Below, one piece after another: positions 1 through 9,400 of a DNA stretch of 64,000 nt. The notes under the pieces were generated by a model. The model was not told where the DNA came from. It saw nothing but the letters and a program-made list of their open reading frames with translations, and did not search any database. The translations under genes were made by a program, and so were the position numbers. The first letter of the stretch is position 1, and each line of letters opens with the position of its first letter. Source of the stretch: Streptomyces sp. CA-278952 (GTDB lineage Bacteria; Actinomycetota; Actinomycetes; Streptomycetales; Streptomycetaceae); assembly GCF_028747205.1 (NCBI RefSeq), contig NZ_CP112880.1, forward strand, positions 7,103,501 to 7,167,500, read 5' to 3'.

Positions 1-334
1 CGTGGCGGGCCGCCCACGGGTCGCCGGAGCGGGCGTAGCGCTCCAGGAACCCGAAGGTCGGCATCGGCTCGAAGATCGAGCTCCAGACCGTGTTGTAGTT
101 GATGGAGCTGGCCATGACGGCGATGAGCGCCTCGCCGGGACCCGGTTCAGGGGTGGGCACCTCACGGACGTGGAGTGATTTCACCGGCTCCTTGTCGCGG
201 GTCGCCATGCCTTCGAACATTCCCGTCTGCTCCTTGAGTACCACCGCACCGCGATAGGACTCGGGAAGAGGAATCGCGGAGAAATCCGAACTGGTGGCTT
301 CCGTGGCGAGAGCGGCGTCGATTATTTCCTGCAC
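1..334 (-). CDS. ccr: Crotonyl-CoA carboxylase/reductase, N-terminal part (runs off the left edge)
   Basis: Only the first ~111 residues are inside the window. They read MQEIIDAALATEA, then a stretch with ESYRGAVVLKEQTGMFEGMA, KSLHVREVPTPEPGPGEAL and SSINYNTVWSSIFEP, which are hallmarks of crotonyl-CoA carboxylase/reductase (medium-chain dehydrogenase superfamily). The enzyme reductively carboxylates crotonyl-CoA with NADPH and CO2 to (2S)-ethylmalonyl-CoA in the cytoplasm. The GTG start at 334 follows a GGGGAG ribosome binding site (341-349). An ethylmalonyl-CoA supplier fits the PKS here, whose module 1 acyltransferase carries the TAGH ethylmalonyl motif, and the 3-hydroxyacyl-CoA dehydrogenase at the other end of the cluster. 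The gene is separated from the response-regulator gene by 137 bp holding its own promoter. A paralogue accepting longer enoyl-CoAs cannot be excluded from this fragment. Confidence 0.93.
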   Translation of the reverse strand, partial: MQEIIDAALATEATSSDFSAIPLPESYRGAVVLKEQTGMFEGMATRDKEPVKSLHVREVPTPEPGPGEALIAVMASSINYNTVWSSIFEPMPTFGFLERYARSGDPWAARH

Positions 335-372
335 GGCAATTACTCCCCAGGCCGCGTTCCGACAATGCGCTC

Positions 373-409
373 ACCGTAGATTCGCCGACCGGACGCCAAC
401 AACCCCTAG
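373..409 (-). promoter_or_regulatory. Candidate ccr promoter with TAGGGG element
   Basis: On the minus strand, CTAGGGG (403-409) directly abuts a -35-like TTGTTG (397-402), followed after 18 nt by a -10-like TACGGT (373-378), about 40 nt upstream of the ccr GTG. The same arrangement (TAGGGG, then -35, 17-18 nt, then -10) is seen before the PKS operon and the hydroxyacyl-CoA dehydrogenase gene, which suggests a shared activator. Prediction only, by eye. Confidence 0.5.
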
Positions 410-471
410 TTCTGGCGCCGGCTGCAGGGGGAACAGGGGGTGGAGCGGCCCACCCGCCGCGCCGCCGCCCG

Positions 472-1110
472 TCACTGGAGCAATTGCCGCTTGTGCGCCT
501 CGCCGACGGCCGCGGCACGGTCGTTGACGCCCAGCTTCTCGTAGATGTGCAGCAGATGGGTCTTCACCGTGGCCTGGCTGATCACCAGCTTGCCGGCCAC
601 CTGACGGTTGGTGTTCCCCTCCGCGATCAGCCGCAGCACCTCCAGCTCCCGCTCGCTCAGCGGGCCGCGCGGCTTGCTGCGCACCTGGTTCAGCACCCGG
701 GTGGTGATGGCGGGGGAGAGCACCGACTGTCCGTCCGCCGCCGAACGCACCGCCCGGATCAGCTCCTCGCGCGAGGTGTCCTTCAGCAGATAGCCCGTAG
801 CGCCCGCGGCCAGCGCGCCGACCACGTCGCTGTCGGTGTCGTAGGTGGTGAGGACCAGGATCCGGCACGAAGGGTCCAGTTCCATCAGGTGCTTGGTGGC
901 CTCCACCCCGCCCATGCGCGGCATCCGCAGGTCCATCAGCACCACGTCGGCCGCGTGCGCCCGGTACAGCGCCACGGCCTCCTCGCCGTCCGCCGCCTCG
1001 GCCGTCACGGTGAACGCGGCGTCCCGCTCCAGCGATCCGCGCAGACCGTCCCGCACCACCGGATGGTCGTCCACGATCAGGATGCGGATGGGGGTGCCCT
1101 GCGTGTTCAT
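472..1110 (-). CDS. NarL/LuxR-family two-component response regulator
   Basis: A 212-residue cytoplasmic transcription factor. The receiver domain has the acidic pair VDDHP near residue 14, the phospho-acceptor D60 in VVLMDLRMP, and later Thr and Lys positions (VLTTYD, GYLLKD). The C-terminal LuxR helix-turn-helix includes LSERELEVLRLIAEG and VKTHLLHIYEKLGV. Its start overlaps the stop of the upstream histidine kinase gene by 4 nt (ATGA), so the two are translationally coupled and form one phosphorelay. They share an operon with an ABC exporter, which suggests control of export or resistance, though control of the PKS is also possible. Target promoters are unknown. Confidence 0.92.
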   Translation of the reverse strand: MNTQGTPIRILIVDDHPVVRDGLRGSLERDAAFTVTAEAADGEEAVALYRAHAADVVLMDLRMPRMGGVEATKHLMELDPSCRILVLTTYDTDSDVVGALAAGATGYLLKDTSREELIRAVRSAADGQSVLSPAITTRVLNQVRSKPRGPLSERELEVLRLIAEGNTNRQVAGKLVISQATVKTHLLHIYEKLGVNDRAAAVGEAHKRQLLQ

Positions 1111-2390
1111 GGCCCTGCCTTCCCGAACTCCATGTGCTGTGCCTCGAAGGGTACGCAGGCGCTGATCGCGGTGCCCTCACCCGGAGCGCTCTCCACCTCC
1201 AGGGTGCCCGCCACACGCTCCAGACGGGCCCGCATACCCACCAGCCCCAGGCCGTTGCCGTCCCGGATGCCGGCCACCGCCTCGGCGGCCGGCGGGTCAA
1301 AACCGACCCCGTCGTCGATGACGTCGAGGACTGCCATCTCCTCCATGTACGACAGCGTGATGCCGACCTTGCCGGCCCGCGCGTGCTTGGTGATGTTGGC
1401 GAGCGCCTCCTGGGCCACCCGGAACAGGGTCGCCTCCAGATCGGCGTGGAGCGGCCGCACCGTCCCGTTGGTCGCGAAGCCGGCGGGCAGCGCGTGCTCG
1501 TCGGACCACTTGCGGGCGATCGTGGCCAGCGCGCCCGGCAGCGTGGAACCCTCCAACTGCTCGGGGCGCAGAGCCTGTACCGACCTGCGGGCCTCCGCGA
1601 GGCTCTCCCGGGCCAGCTCGTGCGCGGTGGTGATGTGCCGACGCCACTCCACGTCCGGCCGCACCCGCTCGTCCTCCGCGCCGACGGCCTCCAGCTGCCG
1701 GATGATCCCGGCCAGTCCCTGGGCCAGCGTGTCGTGGATCTCCACCGCGAGCCGCCGGCGTTCGTCGTGCACACCGGCCTCACGGGCCTGCGCTATCAAC
1801 TGCGCGTGCAGGCCCTCGTTCTCGGCGAGCGCGGTGCGCAACTCGCTGACGGTCTGCTTGCGCTGCAGGGAGAGCGCGTCGAGCTTGCTGAACAGCAGGT
1901 TGATCCAGCCCACCACCACGGTCTGCACCACGATCGCGCCCGCGTAGCCCGTCCAGGCGGGGATCGTCGGCTCGGGGAACCCGTCGGGCACGGTGTTCAC
2001 CACGAACGAGGCGCAGAACACGCACAGGAACGCCCAGCTCGTCGAGAGCAGCACGAGCGCCTGAAGGAACGCGGTGGCCGTGAAGAGGACGAAGACGTCG
2101 TCACGGCTCAGCAGCACCGCCGCCAGGGCGAGCAGGCCGATGAAGTAGATGATGGTCAGCGGATGCCCCCGGGCCATCCGGTAGTGGCCCCGGGTCGGCA
2201 CGGTGAAGGTGGCGGCGGTCCACACCGCCGCCACGCCCGCCCACACGATGGTGACGACGTGCTCGCGGCGCCACACCCCGAGCGGGGAGTCGGTCACCGC
2301 GAGCAGCAGGGAGAGACCGAGCAGCAGGTAGGGCAGCGCCCCGAAGAGGAGATCGGAGTGGCGCTCCCACCCCCGGTACTCGTCACGCAT
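1107..2390 (-). CDS. Membrane sensor histidine kinase (HisKA_3 / NarL-partner type)
   Basis: A 427-residue kinase. Residues ~15-175 hold about six hydrophobic segments (for example FGALPYLLLGLSLLLAV and IVVQTVVVGWINLLF), followed by a coiled stretch. The HisKA_3 dimerisation box contains the phospho-acceptor His219 in VEIHDTLAQG. The C-terminal HATPase_c domain shows an N-box-like EALANITKHA, DDGVGFD, and GNGLGLVGMRARLE. There is no large periplasmic loop, so the signal is probably sensed within or at the membrane. It starts 9 nt after the ABC permease stop and overlaps the response regulator by 4 nt, placing all four genes in one operon. The ligand is not evident; the cluster's own product is an attractive guess. 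Confidence 0.92.
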   Translation of the reverse strand: MRDEYRGWERHSDLLFGALPYLLLGLSLLLAVTDSPLGVWRREHVVTIVWAGVAAVWTAATFTVPTRGHYRMARGHPLTIIYFIGLLALAAVLLSRDDVFVLFTATAFLQALVLLSTSWAFLCVFCASFVVNTVPDGFPEPTIPAWTGYAGAIVVQTVVVGWINLLFSKLDALSLQRKQTVSELRTALAENEGLHAQLIAQAREAGVHDERRRLAVEIHDTLAQGLAGIIRQLEAVGAEDERVRPDVEWRRHITTAHELARESLAEARRSVQALRPEQLEGSTLPGALATIARKWSDEHALPAGFATNGTVRPLHADLEATLFRVAQEALANITKHARAGKVGITLSYMEEMAVLDVIDDGVGFDPPAAEAVAGIRDGNGLGLVGMRARLERVAGTLEVESAPGEGTAISACVPFEAQHMEFGKAGP

Positions 2391-2399
2391 CGCCTCGTC

Positions 2400-3137
2400 C
2401 TACTCCCAGCGGAAGAACTTCGCCGCCACCGTACTCGCAACCAGCGCCGTGATCACGAGGACCAGCAGCTGGGTGACGCTGGGCATGTCCCCGTCCCACG
2501 CGTTGCGCAGGGCTTCGAGGGCGGCGCCGAGCGGGGTGTAGTCGCCGATCGTGCCCACCGTCTCGGGCAGGTCCTCCTTGGGGACCAGCGCCCCGCCGAA
2601 GAAGAGGCTGGGGAACAGCAGCGACAGGCCGATGGCCGTGGCCGCCTTGGAGCCGGGCGCCATGGCGGCCACGCACAGGCCGACCGAGAACAGCGCCCAG
2701 GTGCCGAGGAAGAAGGCCAGGATGAACGCCGGGGCGCTGTCCGGCAGCCGGGTGTCGAAGACGGTCTGCCCGACGGCCAGCACCAGGATCGCGGCGATGA
2801 CGGCGGTGACCATGTTGATCAGCAGCTGCGCGAACAGCAGGTTCGACGGGTGCACCGGGGAGGCGGCCATCCGCCGCAGGATCTGCTTCTCGCGGTACGT
2901 GGCCAGCGTCGTCGGCAGCACGTTCAGCGCGAGCATCGTGATGCACATCGACATCGCCATGGCCGGGACGAACGCAGCCATCGACTCCTTCGTCGCGGCA
3001 TCGTCGTCGGAACTGCCGGTGATGATGTCGAAGATCGCGAGCAGCATGACCGGCAACGCGATCACGAAGAACACCGCGGTTGGGTCGCGGAGGAACAACT
3101 TGCTTTCAACAAAGGTGAGTTTGGCTCGCCCTGCCAT
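2400..3137 (-). CDS. ABC-2 type transporter permease
   Basis: A 245-residue membrane protein of the DrrB-like ABC-2 family. An N-terminal cytoplasmic segment leads into about six transmembrane helices (for example DPTAVFFVIALPVMLLAIFD, AFILAFFLGTWALFSVGLCV, and a C-terminal LLVLVITALVASTVAAKF). The ATG at 3137 follows a strong GAGGAG site. It lies 25 bp downstream of the ATPase gene and 9 bp before the kinase gene. It should form the membrane half of an exporter with that ATPase, probably moving the polyketide or a related hydrophobic compound out of the cell. No substrate specificity can be read from sequence. Confidence 0.9.
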   Translation of the reverse strand: MAGRAKLTFVESKLFLRDPTAVFFVIALPVMLLAIFDIITGSSDDDAATKESMAAFVPAMAMSMCITMLALNVLPTTLATYREKQILRRMAASPVHPSNLLFAQLLINMVTAVIAAILVLAVGQTVFDTRLPDSAPAFILAFFLGTWALFSVGLCVAAMAPGSKAATAIGLSLLFPSLFFGGALVPKEDLPETVGTIGDYTPLGAALEALRNAWDGDMPSVTQLLVLVITALVASTVAAKFFRWE

Positions 3138-3162
3138 GGGTGGATCTCCTCGTGGGAATGGG

Positions 3163-4071
3163 TCAGCTGGCCGGCTGGGAGCCGGTCAGGGCGACGAATG
3201 CGTCATCGAGGCTCGGCTGCTCCAGACGGAGCTCGTTGGCCACGATCTGGTTGCGGGCGAGCACCGAGATCACCGAGTAGAGAACGTTCCCCTTCCCCAC
3301 CACCGTGATCTGGGATCCCGATCGCGTCATACGGGTCACGTCGGGCAGCAGCATCAGCAGCTCCTCCTCGATCGGGACCGAGGGGATGAACCGGATGACC
3401 TGCTCGTCACTGACCCGCGACACCAGACCGGAGGGGGTGTCGAGAGCCACCACACGGCCGCCCTTGATGATGGCGATCCGGTCGCAGAGGCGCTCGGCCT
3501 CCTCCATGAAGTGCGTGACGAGCAGCACGGTGACGTTCTGGGACCGCACCTTCTCGATCAGCTTCCAGGTCTCCCGGCGGGCATGCGGGTCGAGTGCCGT
3601 GGTCAGCTCGTCGAAGACCGCGATCTTCGGCTTGCCCACCAGGGCCAGCGCGATGGAGAGCCGCTGCTGCTGGCCGCCCGAGAGCGACTCGTAGGAGGCG
3701 TCGGCCTTCTCGGCCAGACCCCAGTCGCTGATGAGCTCACGCCAGTCGGCCGGGTCACGGTAGAAGGAGCTGTACAGCTCCAGCGCCTCCCAGACCTTCA
3801 GCCGCGGCGGCAGTTCGCTCTGCTGGAGCTGGACGCCGATGCTCTGACGGAGCTCCGCCACGTCGTGCAGCGGGTCGAGGCCCATCACACTGACCTGGCC
3901 GCCGTCGCGCTTGCGGAGTCCCTCGATGCACTCGACCGCGGTGGTCTTGCCGGCGCCGTTCGGGCCGAGGATTCCGAAGATCTCTCCTTCTTCCACATCG
4001 AACGACACATCGGCCACGGCCACGTGGCCGGGGTATTCCTTCCGCAGATTCCTGACTTCGATCAGCGGCAT
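3163..4071 (-). CDS. ABC transporter ATP-binding protein (DrrA-like)
   Basis: A 302-residue ATPase energising the adjacent ABC-2 permease. It has a Walker A motif (GPNGAGKTTAVE), a Q-loop (GVQLQQSE), the signature LSGGQQQRLS, a Walker B ending IAVFDELTTALD, and an H-loop (LLVTHFMEEA). A ~90-residue C-terminal extension ends in SLDDAFVALTG, typical of antibiotic exporters of the DrrA type. The Walker B has DEL where DEP is commoner, but the catalytic Glu is present. I chose ATG at 4071 because it follows GGTGGGG and begins the canonical MPLIEVRNLRKEYPG; a longer in-frame reading up to 4146 lacks family similarity. It is the first gene of the exporter/two-component operon. Confidence 0.92.
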   Translation of the reverse strand: MPLIEVRNLRKEYPGHVAVADVSFDVEEGEIFGILGPNGAGKTTAVECIEGLRKRDGGQVSVMGLDPLHDVAELRQSIGVQLQQSELPPRLKVWEALELYSSFYRDPADWRELISDWGLAEKADASYESLSGGQQQRLSIALALVGKPKIAVFDELTTALDPHARRETWKLIEKVRSQNVTVLLVTHFMEEAERLCDRIAIIKGGRVVALDTPSGLVSRVSDEQVIRFIPSVPIEEELLMLLPDVTRMTRSGSQITVVGKGNVLYSVISVLARNQIVANELRLEQPSLDDAFVALTGSQPAS

Positions 4072-4109
4072 CGTTCCCCACCTTTCCGACGGTTCGGCTT
4101 CACACCTGA

Positions 4110-4192
4110 AGGCTAGAAGAGCGGCGGCCCGCGGACATCGGCTCATGAGGCGCGGGATCGGCTGATCCTTCCGCCCGCCGATCGACCGGCGG
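4110..4192 (-). promoter_or_regulatory. Candidate promoter/operator of the exporter-two-component operon
   Basis: This region lies upstream of the ATPase ATG. A -10-like TAGCCT is at 4110-4115 (minus strand) without a convincing -35. Two inverted repeats lie further upstream: GGATC-N4-GATCC (4155-4168) and CCGCCG-N6-CGGCGG (4175-4192). Either could be an operator for the linked regulator. No TAGGGG element is present here, unlike the four biosynthetic promoters. Confidence 0.35.
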
Positions 4193-4193
4193 A

Positions 4194-4240
4194 GGGTCGG
4201 CCGATCGGTTGATGTCCACCATCAACCGATCGGCCGACCC
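4194..4240 (-). terminator. Perfect 21-bp hairpin terminator after the PKS/glycosyltransferase operon
   Basis: The arms 4194-4214 and 4220-4240 are perfect reverse complements (21 bp) around a 5-nt loop. They start 7 bp past the glycosyltransferase stop. There is no U-tract, as is common for Streptomyces terminators. It would end the ~41-kb PKS transcript and insulate the downstream exporter operon. Confidence 0.8.
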
Positions 4241-4247
4241 CCGTGGT

Positions 4248-5504
4248 TCAGCGCCGCCGGTACTCGGCGGTGAGCCGCTCGATCTCGGGCACCAGCCGGG
4301 CCGGCGTCGGGTTCTCCAGGTTCTCCAGACGCAGCCGGTCGGCGGCCTTGCGGTACGACTCGTCCTCGACGAGCCGGCGCACGCTCTCCCGCAGCACGTC
4401 GGGCGTCAGCTCGGTGGCGTGCACCGCGATGCCCGCGCCGTACTCCTGGAGCCCGTTCGCCTTGTTCCACCAGTCCGCGTACCGGATGGTAGGGATGAAC
4501 TGCGGCACGGCGTTCACCATCGCGGTGCCCCACGAACCGAATCCGCCGTGGTGGATGAGGGCCGAGGCGCCGGGCAGCACCGCGTGCAGCGGCACGAAGT
4601 CGACGACCCGGGTGTTGTCCGGGATCCGCGATATCTGCCCGGCCTCCTCCTCGCCGAGCGCGGCGACCACCTCGACGTCCATCTCGCCGAGGGTGCCGAT
4701 GATCTCGTCGACGGGCATGAACGTCCCACCGAGCGCGGCCCGCGCGGAGATGCCCGAACACAGCACCACCCGCGGCTTCGCGGGCGGCTCCCGCAGCCAG
4801 TCCGGGATCAGCGACGGGCCGTTGTACGGCAGGTACCGCATCGGCAGCCGGTTCAGCCCCAGCGGCAGCTGCTGGCTGGTGGGCACCTGATCGGTGCTCC
4901 ACTGCCCGACCACGACCTCCTCGTCGAAGTCGGAGCCGTAGCGGGACAGGATGCCGCCGAGCCAGTCGGCCATCGGGTCCTCGCGCCGCTCCGGCGGCTG
5001 CTCCCCGCTGCGCCGCAGGAAGACGTCGCGCATCGCCGCGTAGATGTCGGTGCACCACAGCAGCCGGGTGTGCGCCGCGCCCACGATCCTCGCGGCCACC
5101 GGGCCTGCGTAGCACGCCGAGTCCCAGACGACCAGATCCGGCTGCCAGTGCCGCGCGTAGTCGATCAGCTCGTGCATCATGCCGTCGTTGTAGGTCTGAT
5201 AGGCGAACGTGACGCTCACCTTGAACTTCATCAGGACCTCCTCCCAGGTGTGCGCCTCCGGGACCGGGTTGCTCCAGTCCGACAGAGGGTTCTCCAGGGA
5301 GTCGCGGTTGGCCGCGAGCATCTCGTGCAGATTGTGGTCGGTGCCCACCGACACGGCGGTCAGACCCGTGGAGCGGATCCCGTCGGCGAGCGCCGGGTTG
5401 CTCGCGACGTGCACCTCGTGCCCGGCGGCGGACAGCGCCCACGCCAGCGGCACCATCGTGTACAGGTGGGACTTCTCGGAAACGGTGGCGAACAGGACGC
5501 GCAT
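4248..5504 (-). CDS. Macrolide-type glycosyltransferase (DesVII/EryCIII-like, GT1)
   Basis: A 418-residue GT-B fold enzyme. The N-terminus [20 protein letters not shown] and the C-terminal nucleotide-sugar region ([20 protein letters not shown], then [11 protein letters not shown]) match actinobacterial macrolide glycosyltransferases. It would transfer a TDP-deoxysugar to a macrolide hydroxyl; C13-O is the expected site if the product is elaiophylin-like. Shared motifs such as [10 protein letters not shown] and [13 protein letters not shown] resemble the DesVII/EryCIII/TylM2 group, many of which need a P450-like helper; no helper is visible in this window. ATG 5504 has GAAAGG ten bases upstream and gives the family-standard start. 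GTG 5510 (overlapping the thioesterase stop as GTGA) is an alternative. It is the last gene of the PKS operon. Confidence 0.92.
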   Translation of the reverse strand: MRVLFATVSEKSHLYTMVPLAWALSAAGHEVHVASNPALADGIRSTGLTAVSVGTDHNLHEMLAANRDSLENPLSDWSNPVPEAHTWEEVLMKFKVSVTFAYQTYNDGMMHELIDYARHWQPDLVVWDSACYAGPVAARIVGAAHTRLLWCTDIYAAMRDVFLRRSGEQPPERREDPMADWLGGILSRYGSDFDEEVVVGQWSTDQVPTSQQLPLGLNRLPMRYLPYNGPSLIPDWLREPPAKPRVVLCSGISARAALGGTFMPVDEIIGTLGEMDVEVVAALGEEEAGQISRIPDNTRVVDFVPLHAVLPGASALIHHGGFGSWGTAMVNAVPQFIPTIRYADWWNKANGLQEYGAGIAVHATELTPDVLRESVRRLVEDESYRKAADRLRLENLENPTPARLVPEIERLTAEYRRR

Positions 5505-5506
5505 CG

Positions 5507-6361
5507 TCACACGGCCTTTCTGTCGCCGAAGGGCGACCTGGTGTCATCGGGACGGAGAGCCGGCGGCGTGAGGGCGCCGCCGGGAAGCGGACCCGAGAGG
5601 GCGCCCGACGCGCGCAGCGCATCCACGACGACGTCGACCACCTCCCGCTTGCGGCCGCCGAGATAGAAGTGGTCGCCGGGCAGGACGTGGAAGGCGAACG
5701 AGCCCGTGGTGTGGTCGCGCCAGGTGGCCACCTCGTCCGGCTCGACCCGGGGATCTGCGTCCCCCGTCAGCCCGATGATGTCGCAGCGCAGCGGCGGGCC
5801 CGGCCGGTACTCGTACGTCTCCGCCGCCTTGTAGTCGCTGCGGATGGCGGGCAGCGCGAGCTGGAGCAGCTCGGGATCGTCCAGCACACGCCCGTCGGTA
5901 CCGCTGATCCGCCGCAGCTCCTCGACGATCCCCGCGTCGTCCCGCAGATGCACACCGATGCTCCGGTGCACCGACGGCGCCGGCCGCCCGGAGGCGAAGA
6001 ACACCGCCGGGACGACGTCCAGTTCGCCTTCGAGGAGCCGGATCAGCTCGAAGCCGACACTCGCCCCCATGCTGTGCCCGAACAGGGCGAGCGGCCGCTC
6101 GCGCGCCCGTTCCCCGAGGGCGTCGAAGACGCCGCGCGCCATCTCCTGGACATTCTCGATCCGGGGGTCGAGCCGCCGGTCCTGGCGGCCCGGGTACTGC
6201 ACCGCGAGCACCTCCACCTCGGGCGGCAGGAGCTCGGAGAAGGGGAACCAGAAGCTCGCGGCACCCCCCGCGTGCGGCAGGCACACGAGGGTGACCTCGG
6301 CCGCCTGGCGCGGGTGGTATCTGCGCAGCCACAGACTCTCCTGTGTCGTGGGTGATGCCAT
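5507..6361 (-). CDS. Type II (editing) thioesterase
   Basis: A 284-residue free-standing alpha/beta hydrolase. It starts with LWLRRYHPR and [16 protein letters not shown], has the nucleophile elbow [12 protein letters not shown] (GxSxG), an acidic residue in [12 protein letters not shown], and the catalytic His in [10 protein letters not shown]. Such enzymes remove aberrant acyl groups from PKS carrier proteins and so keep the assembly line running. The chosen ATG (6361) gives [15 protein letters not shown], the normal family length; an in-frame extension to 6424 is possible but lacks similarity. It lies 97 bp after the last PKS gene and overlaps or abuts the glycosyltransferase, consistent with one operon. 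Confidence 0.93.
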   Translation of the reverse strand: MASPTTQESLWLRRYHPRQAAEVTLVCLPHAGGAASFWFPFSELLPPEVEVLAVQYPGRQDRRLDPRIENVQEMARGVFDALGERARERPLALFGHSMGASVGFELIRLLEGELDVVPAVFFASGRPAPSVHRSIGVHLRDDAGIVEELRRISGTDGRVLDDPELLQLALPAIRSDYKAAETYEYRPGPPLRCDIIGLTGDADPRVEPDEVATWRDHTTGSFAFHVLPGDHFYLGGRKREVVDVVVDALRASGALSGPLPGGALTPPALRPDDTRSPFGDRKAV

Positions 6362-6458
6362 ATCGATCGTGGTACTCCGTTTCACTGCATCGGGCCGGGG
6401 GACGTACGCGCGGACCTCCCGCACGCACGCCCCCCGGACGAAGGGGTTCTGTGGCGGG

Positions 6459-9400
6459 TCAGCGGGACAGCCGCGCGATCCAGTCCTCGATCGCCTGCGC
6501 CGTCTCGACGGAGTGCTCCTCCATCATCGAGAAGTGGTTGCCCCGGACGTCCACGACGTCGTGCGGCAGCTCCCAGAAAGACCGCCAGTCGGGGAGTTCC
6601 TCCAGGCGCAGCGAACCGGTGGACAGCGGCTCGGTCGCCCGCACCAGCAGCGTCGGGACCTCCACCGGCTCCGGCTCCCAGGTGCCGAACATGTTCAGAT
6701 ACCAGCCCATGGCCGACAGCCGTGCGTCGTCCATCGTCACGAAGACGCCCTCGCGCTCGGTCATCCCGTCCATCAGGGACAGCCCGAACTGGTTGAGGAT
6801 GCTGCTCTTGGGCACGTACGTGTCCACCAGCACCACACCGGACGCCTCGACGCCCCGCCGGGCGAGCGCCGCGGCCGTGCCGTGCGCGAACCAGCCGCCG
6901 GCCGACGAGCCGAGCAGCACGACGGGCGCGCCGTCGGCGGCCTCGGCCACCGCCTGCGCCTGCGAGTCCATCACGGCCGCGACATCCTCCGGCAGGCGCT
7001 CGCCCCGGCCGAAACCGGGCAGCGCCAGGGCCGACACGTTGCGCTGTCCGCGCAGCGACGCGGCGTACCGGGCGTACTGGTGGATGCCGGCCACGGCGAG
7101 GCAGGACGAGAAGCAGAACATGTGGTGCGGTGCCGATCCCTTGCTCAGCAGCACCGGACTCGGACGCCGTTCGAGCTCCTCCGGCGTGCGGAACCGGGGC
7201 CGCAGCGCCGCCGTCGCGTGGAGCAGATCGAAGATCTCCTTCCACTGGCCCGTCTCGAACGCCCGGGTGTACTGCGTGAGCAGCGAGTGCGAACCGCCGT
7301 CGTCCGACGCACGCGCCGCGGACGCCACGGAGCCGCCCTCGTCCGCGTCACCCGACGCCCGCAGCTCCGCCGCGAGATGCGAGGCGAGCGCTGCCGCCGT
7401 CGAGTGGTCGAACACCAGGGTCGCCGGCAGCCTCAGCCCGGTGGCGGTGGCCAGCCGGTTGCGCAGCTCGACCGCCGTCAGCGAGTCGAAGCCCGAGTCG
7501 GCGAACTCGTGGTCCGCCCCGATCGCGGACGCGTCCGCGTGCCCGAGGACCGCCGCCACCTGGGCGCGCACCGCCTCCAGCATCAGGCTCTCCTGCTCGG
7601 CCTCGCCGAGCCCGGCCAGCCGCTCACGCAGCGAGTCCGCACCGCCGGACGACGAGGCCCGCCGTGCCGCGCCCGCGCGCCGCGCCGGCCCGCGCACCAG
7701 ACCGCGCAGCAGCTGCGGCACCGAACCGGAGGCCGCGCCCGCGCGCAGCGCCCGCTGGTCCACCCGCATCGGCACCACGAGCGCCGGCCCGTCGAGCCCG
7801 AGCCCGAGGCTCAGGTCGAGCAGCTCCAGCCCCTCCTCTGCGCCGAGGGCGGCGACACCGGACCGCGTCGGCTGAGCGGAGGCCGCCCGGCCGCCGGTCA
7901 TGCCGCTGTCCTGCGCCCACAGACCCCAGGCGAGCGACGTCCCGAGCAGCCCGTTCGCCCGGCGGTGCTGGGCGATCGCGTCCAGATAGCCGTTGGCCGC
8001 CGCGTAGTTGCCCTGCCCCGCGCCGCCCAGCACACCGGCGGCCGACGAGAACAGGACGAACGCGTCCAGGTTCATCTCCAGGGTCAGTTCGTGCAGCAGC
8101 AGGGCCGCGTCCGCCTTCGGACGCAGCACCCGGTCCACCTGCTCCGGCGCCAGCGAGCCGAGGGTGCCGTCGTCCAGGACACCCGCCGTGTGGAACACGC
8201 CCACCAGCGGGTGCTCCGCCGGGACCGAGGCGAGGAGCCCCGTCAGCGCGTCACGGTCGGCGGCATCGCAGGCGGCGAGCGTGACCGTCGCGCCGAGCGC
8301 CGTCAGCTCTTCCCGCAGCGCCTGCGCGCCGTCGGCCCCGGGACCGCGCCGGCTGGTCAGCAGCAGATGACGGACACCGTGGCGGGTCACCAGATGCCGC
8401 GCGACCAGACCGCCCAGCGAGCCGGTCGCACCGGTGATCAGCACCGTCCCGTCCGGTGAGATGGGCAGCGGCGCTCCCGCCGCACCGGCCGGCACCCTGT
8501 TCAGTCCGGGAACGCGCAGCCCGCCCTCGCGCACGGCGAACTGTGCCTCACCGGACGGCAGAGCGACGGCCAGCGCCCGCGCCGAGCGAGGATCGTCGTC
8601 GAGGTCGGCCAGGACGAAACGGTCCGGGTTCTCCGTCTGCGCGGAGCGCACCAGGCCCCAGACGGCGGCCTGGGCCAGGTCGGTCACATCGGCATCCGGC
8701 TCGGTGGCCACCGCGCCGCGGGTCACGAACACCAGCCGCGCATCGCCGAACCGCTCGTCGGCGACCCGGGCCCGCGCCTGCTCCAGCGCCTCACACACCG
8801 CGTCCCGCGCCGACGAGGCGAGTTCCGGCGGACGGGGTGAGCAGGACATGAGGACGAAGGCGGGGGCCGCGGTGCCCGCGTCCACGGCGGCACCGAGCGA
8901 CTCCAGGTTCGCGTACGACTCCACGTGCACACCGGCGTCGAAGAGGCTCTCCGTGATCTTCAGCCCGTCGTCCCCGATGAGCGCGGCCCGCACGAGGGGT
9001 GCGGGCATCCGCTCGCCGGCACGCGGCGCGGTCCAGTCGAGCCGGAACAGCGACGGATGCGCCGACCCGCCGGCGGCGGGCGCCACCGGCGTGTCGCCGG
9101 ACATCCTGCGCAGCACCAGACTCTCGATCCGGGCCACGGGGGCACTCGTGCCGTCGGCGATGTCGAGGCTCACCGCCTCGCCCCCGCCCGACGGCGCAAT
9201 CCGCACCCGCACGTCGGTGGCGCCGGAGGCGTGCAGACTCACCCCCGTCCACGAGAACGGCAGCCTGCCCTGCGTGTCGCCGCCCTCCTGACCCGCGTCG
9301 AGCACCGGGCCGAGCGCGATGCCGTGCAGGGCGGCGTCGAGGAGCGCGGGGTGCAGGCCGTAGGAGGAGGCGGAGGCGTGCTGCTCCTGGGGGAGGCGGA

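Noticed and set aside
4222..5622. Alternative minus-strand frame over the glycosyltransferase
   Set aside because: Arg/Ala-rich shadow of the true glycosyltransferase frame, which has the HHGGFG-type motif.
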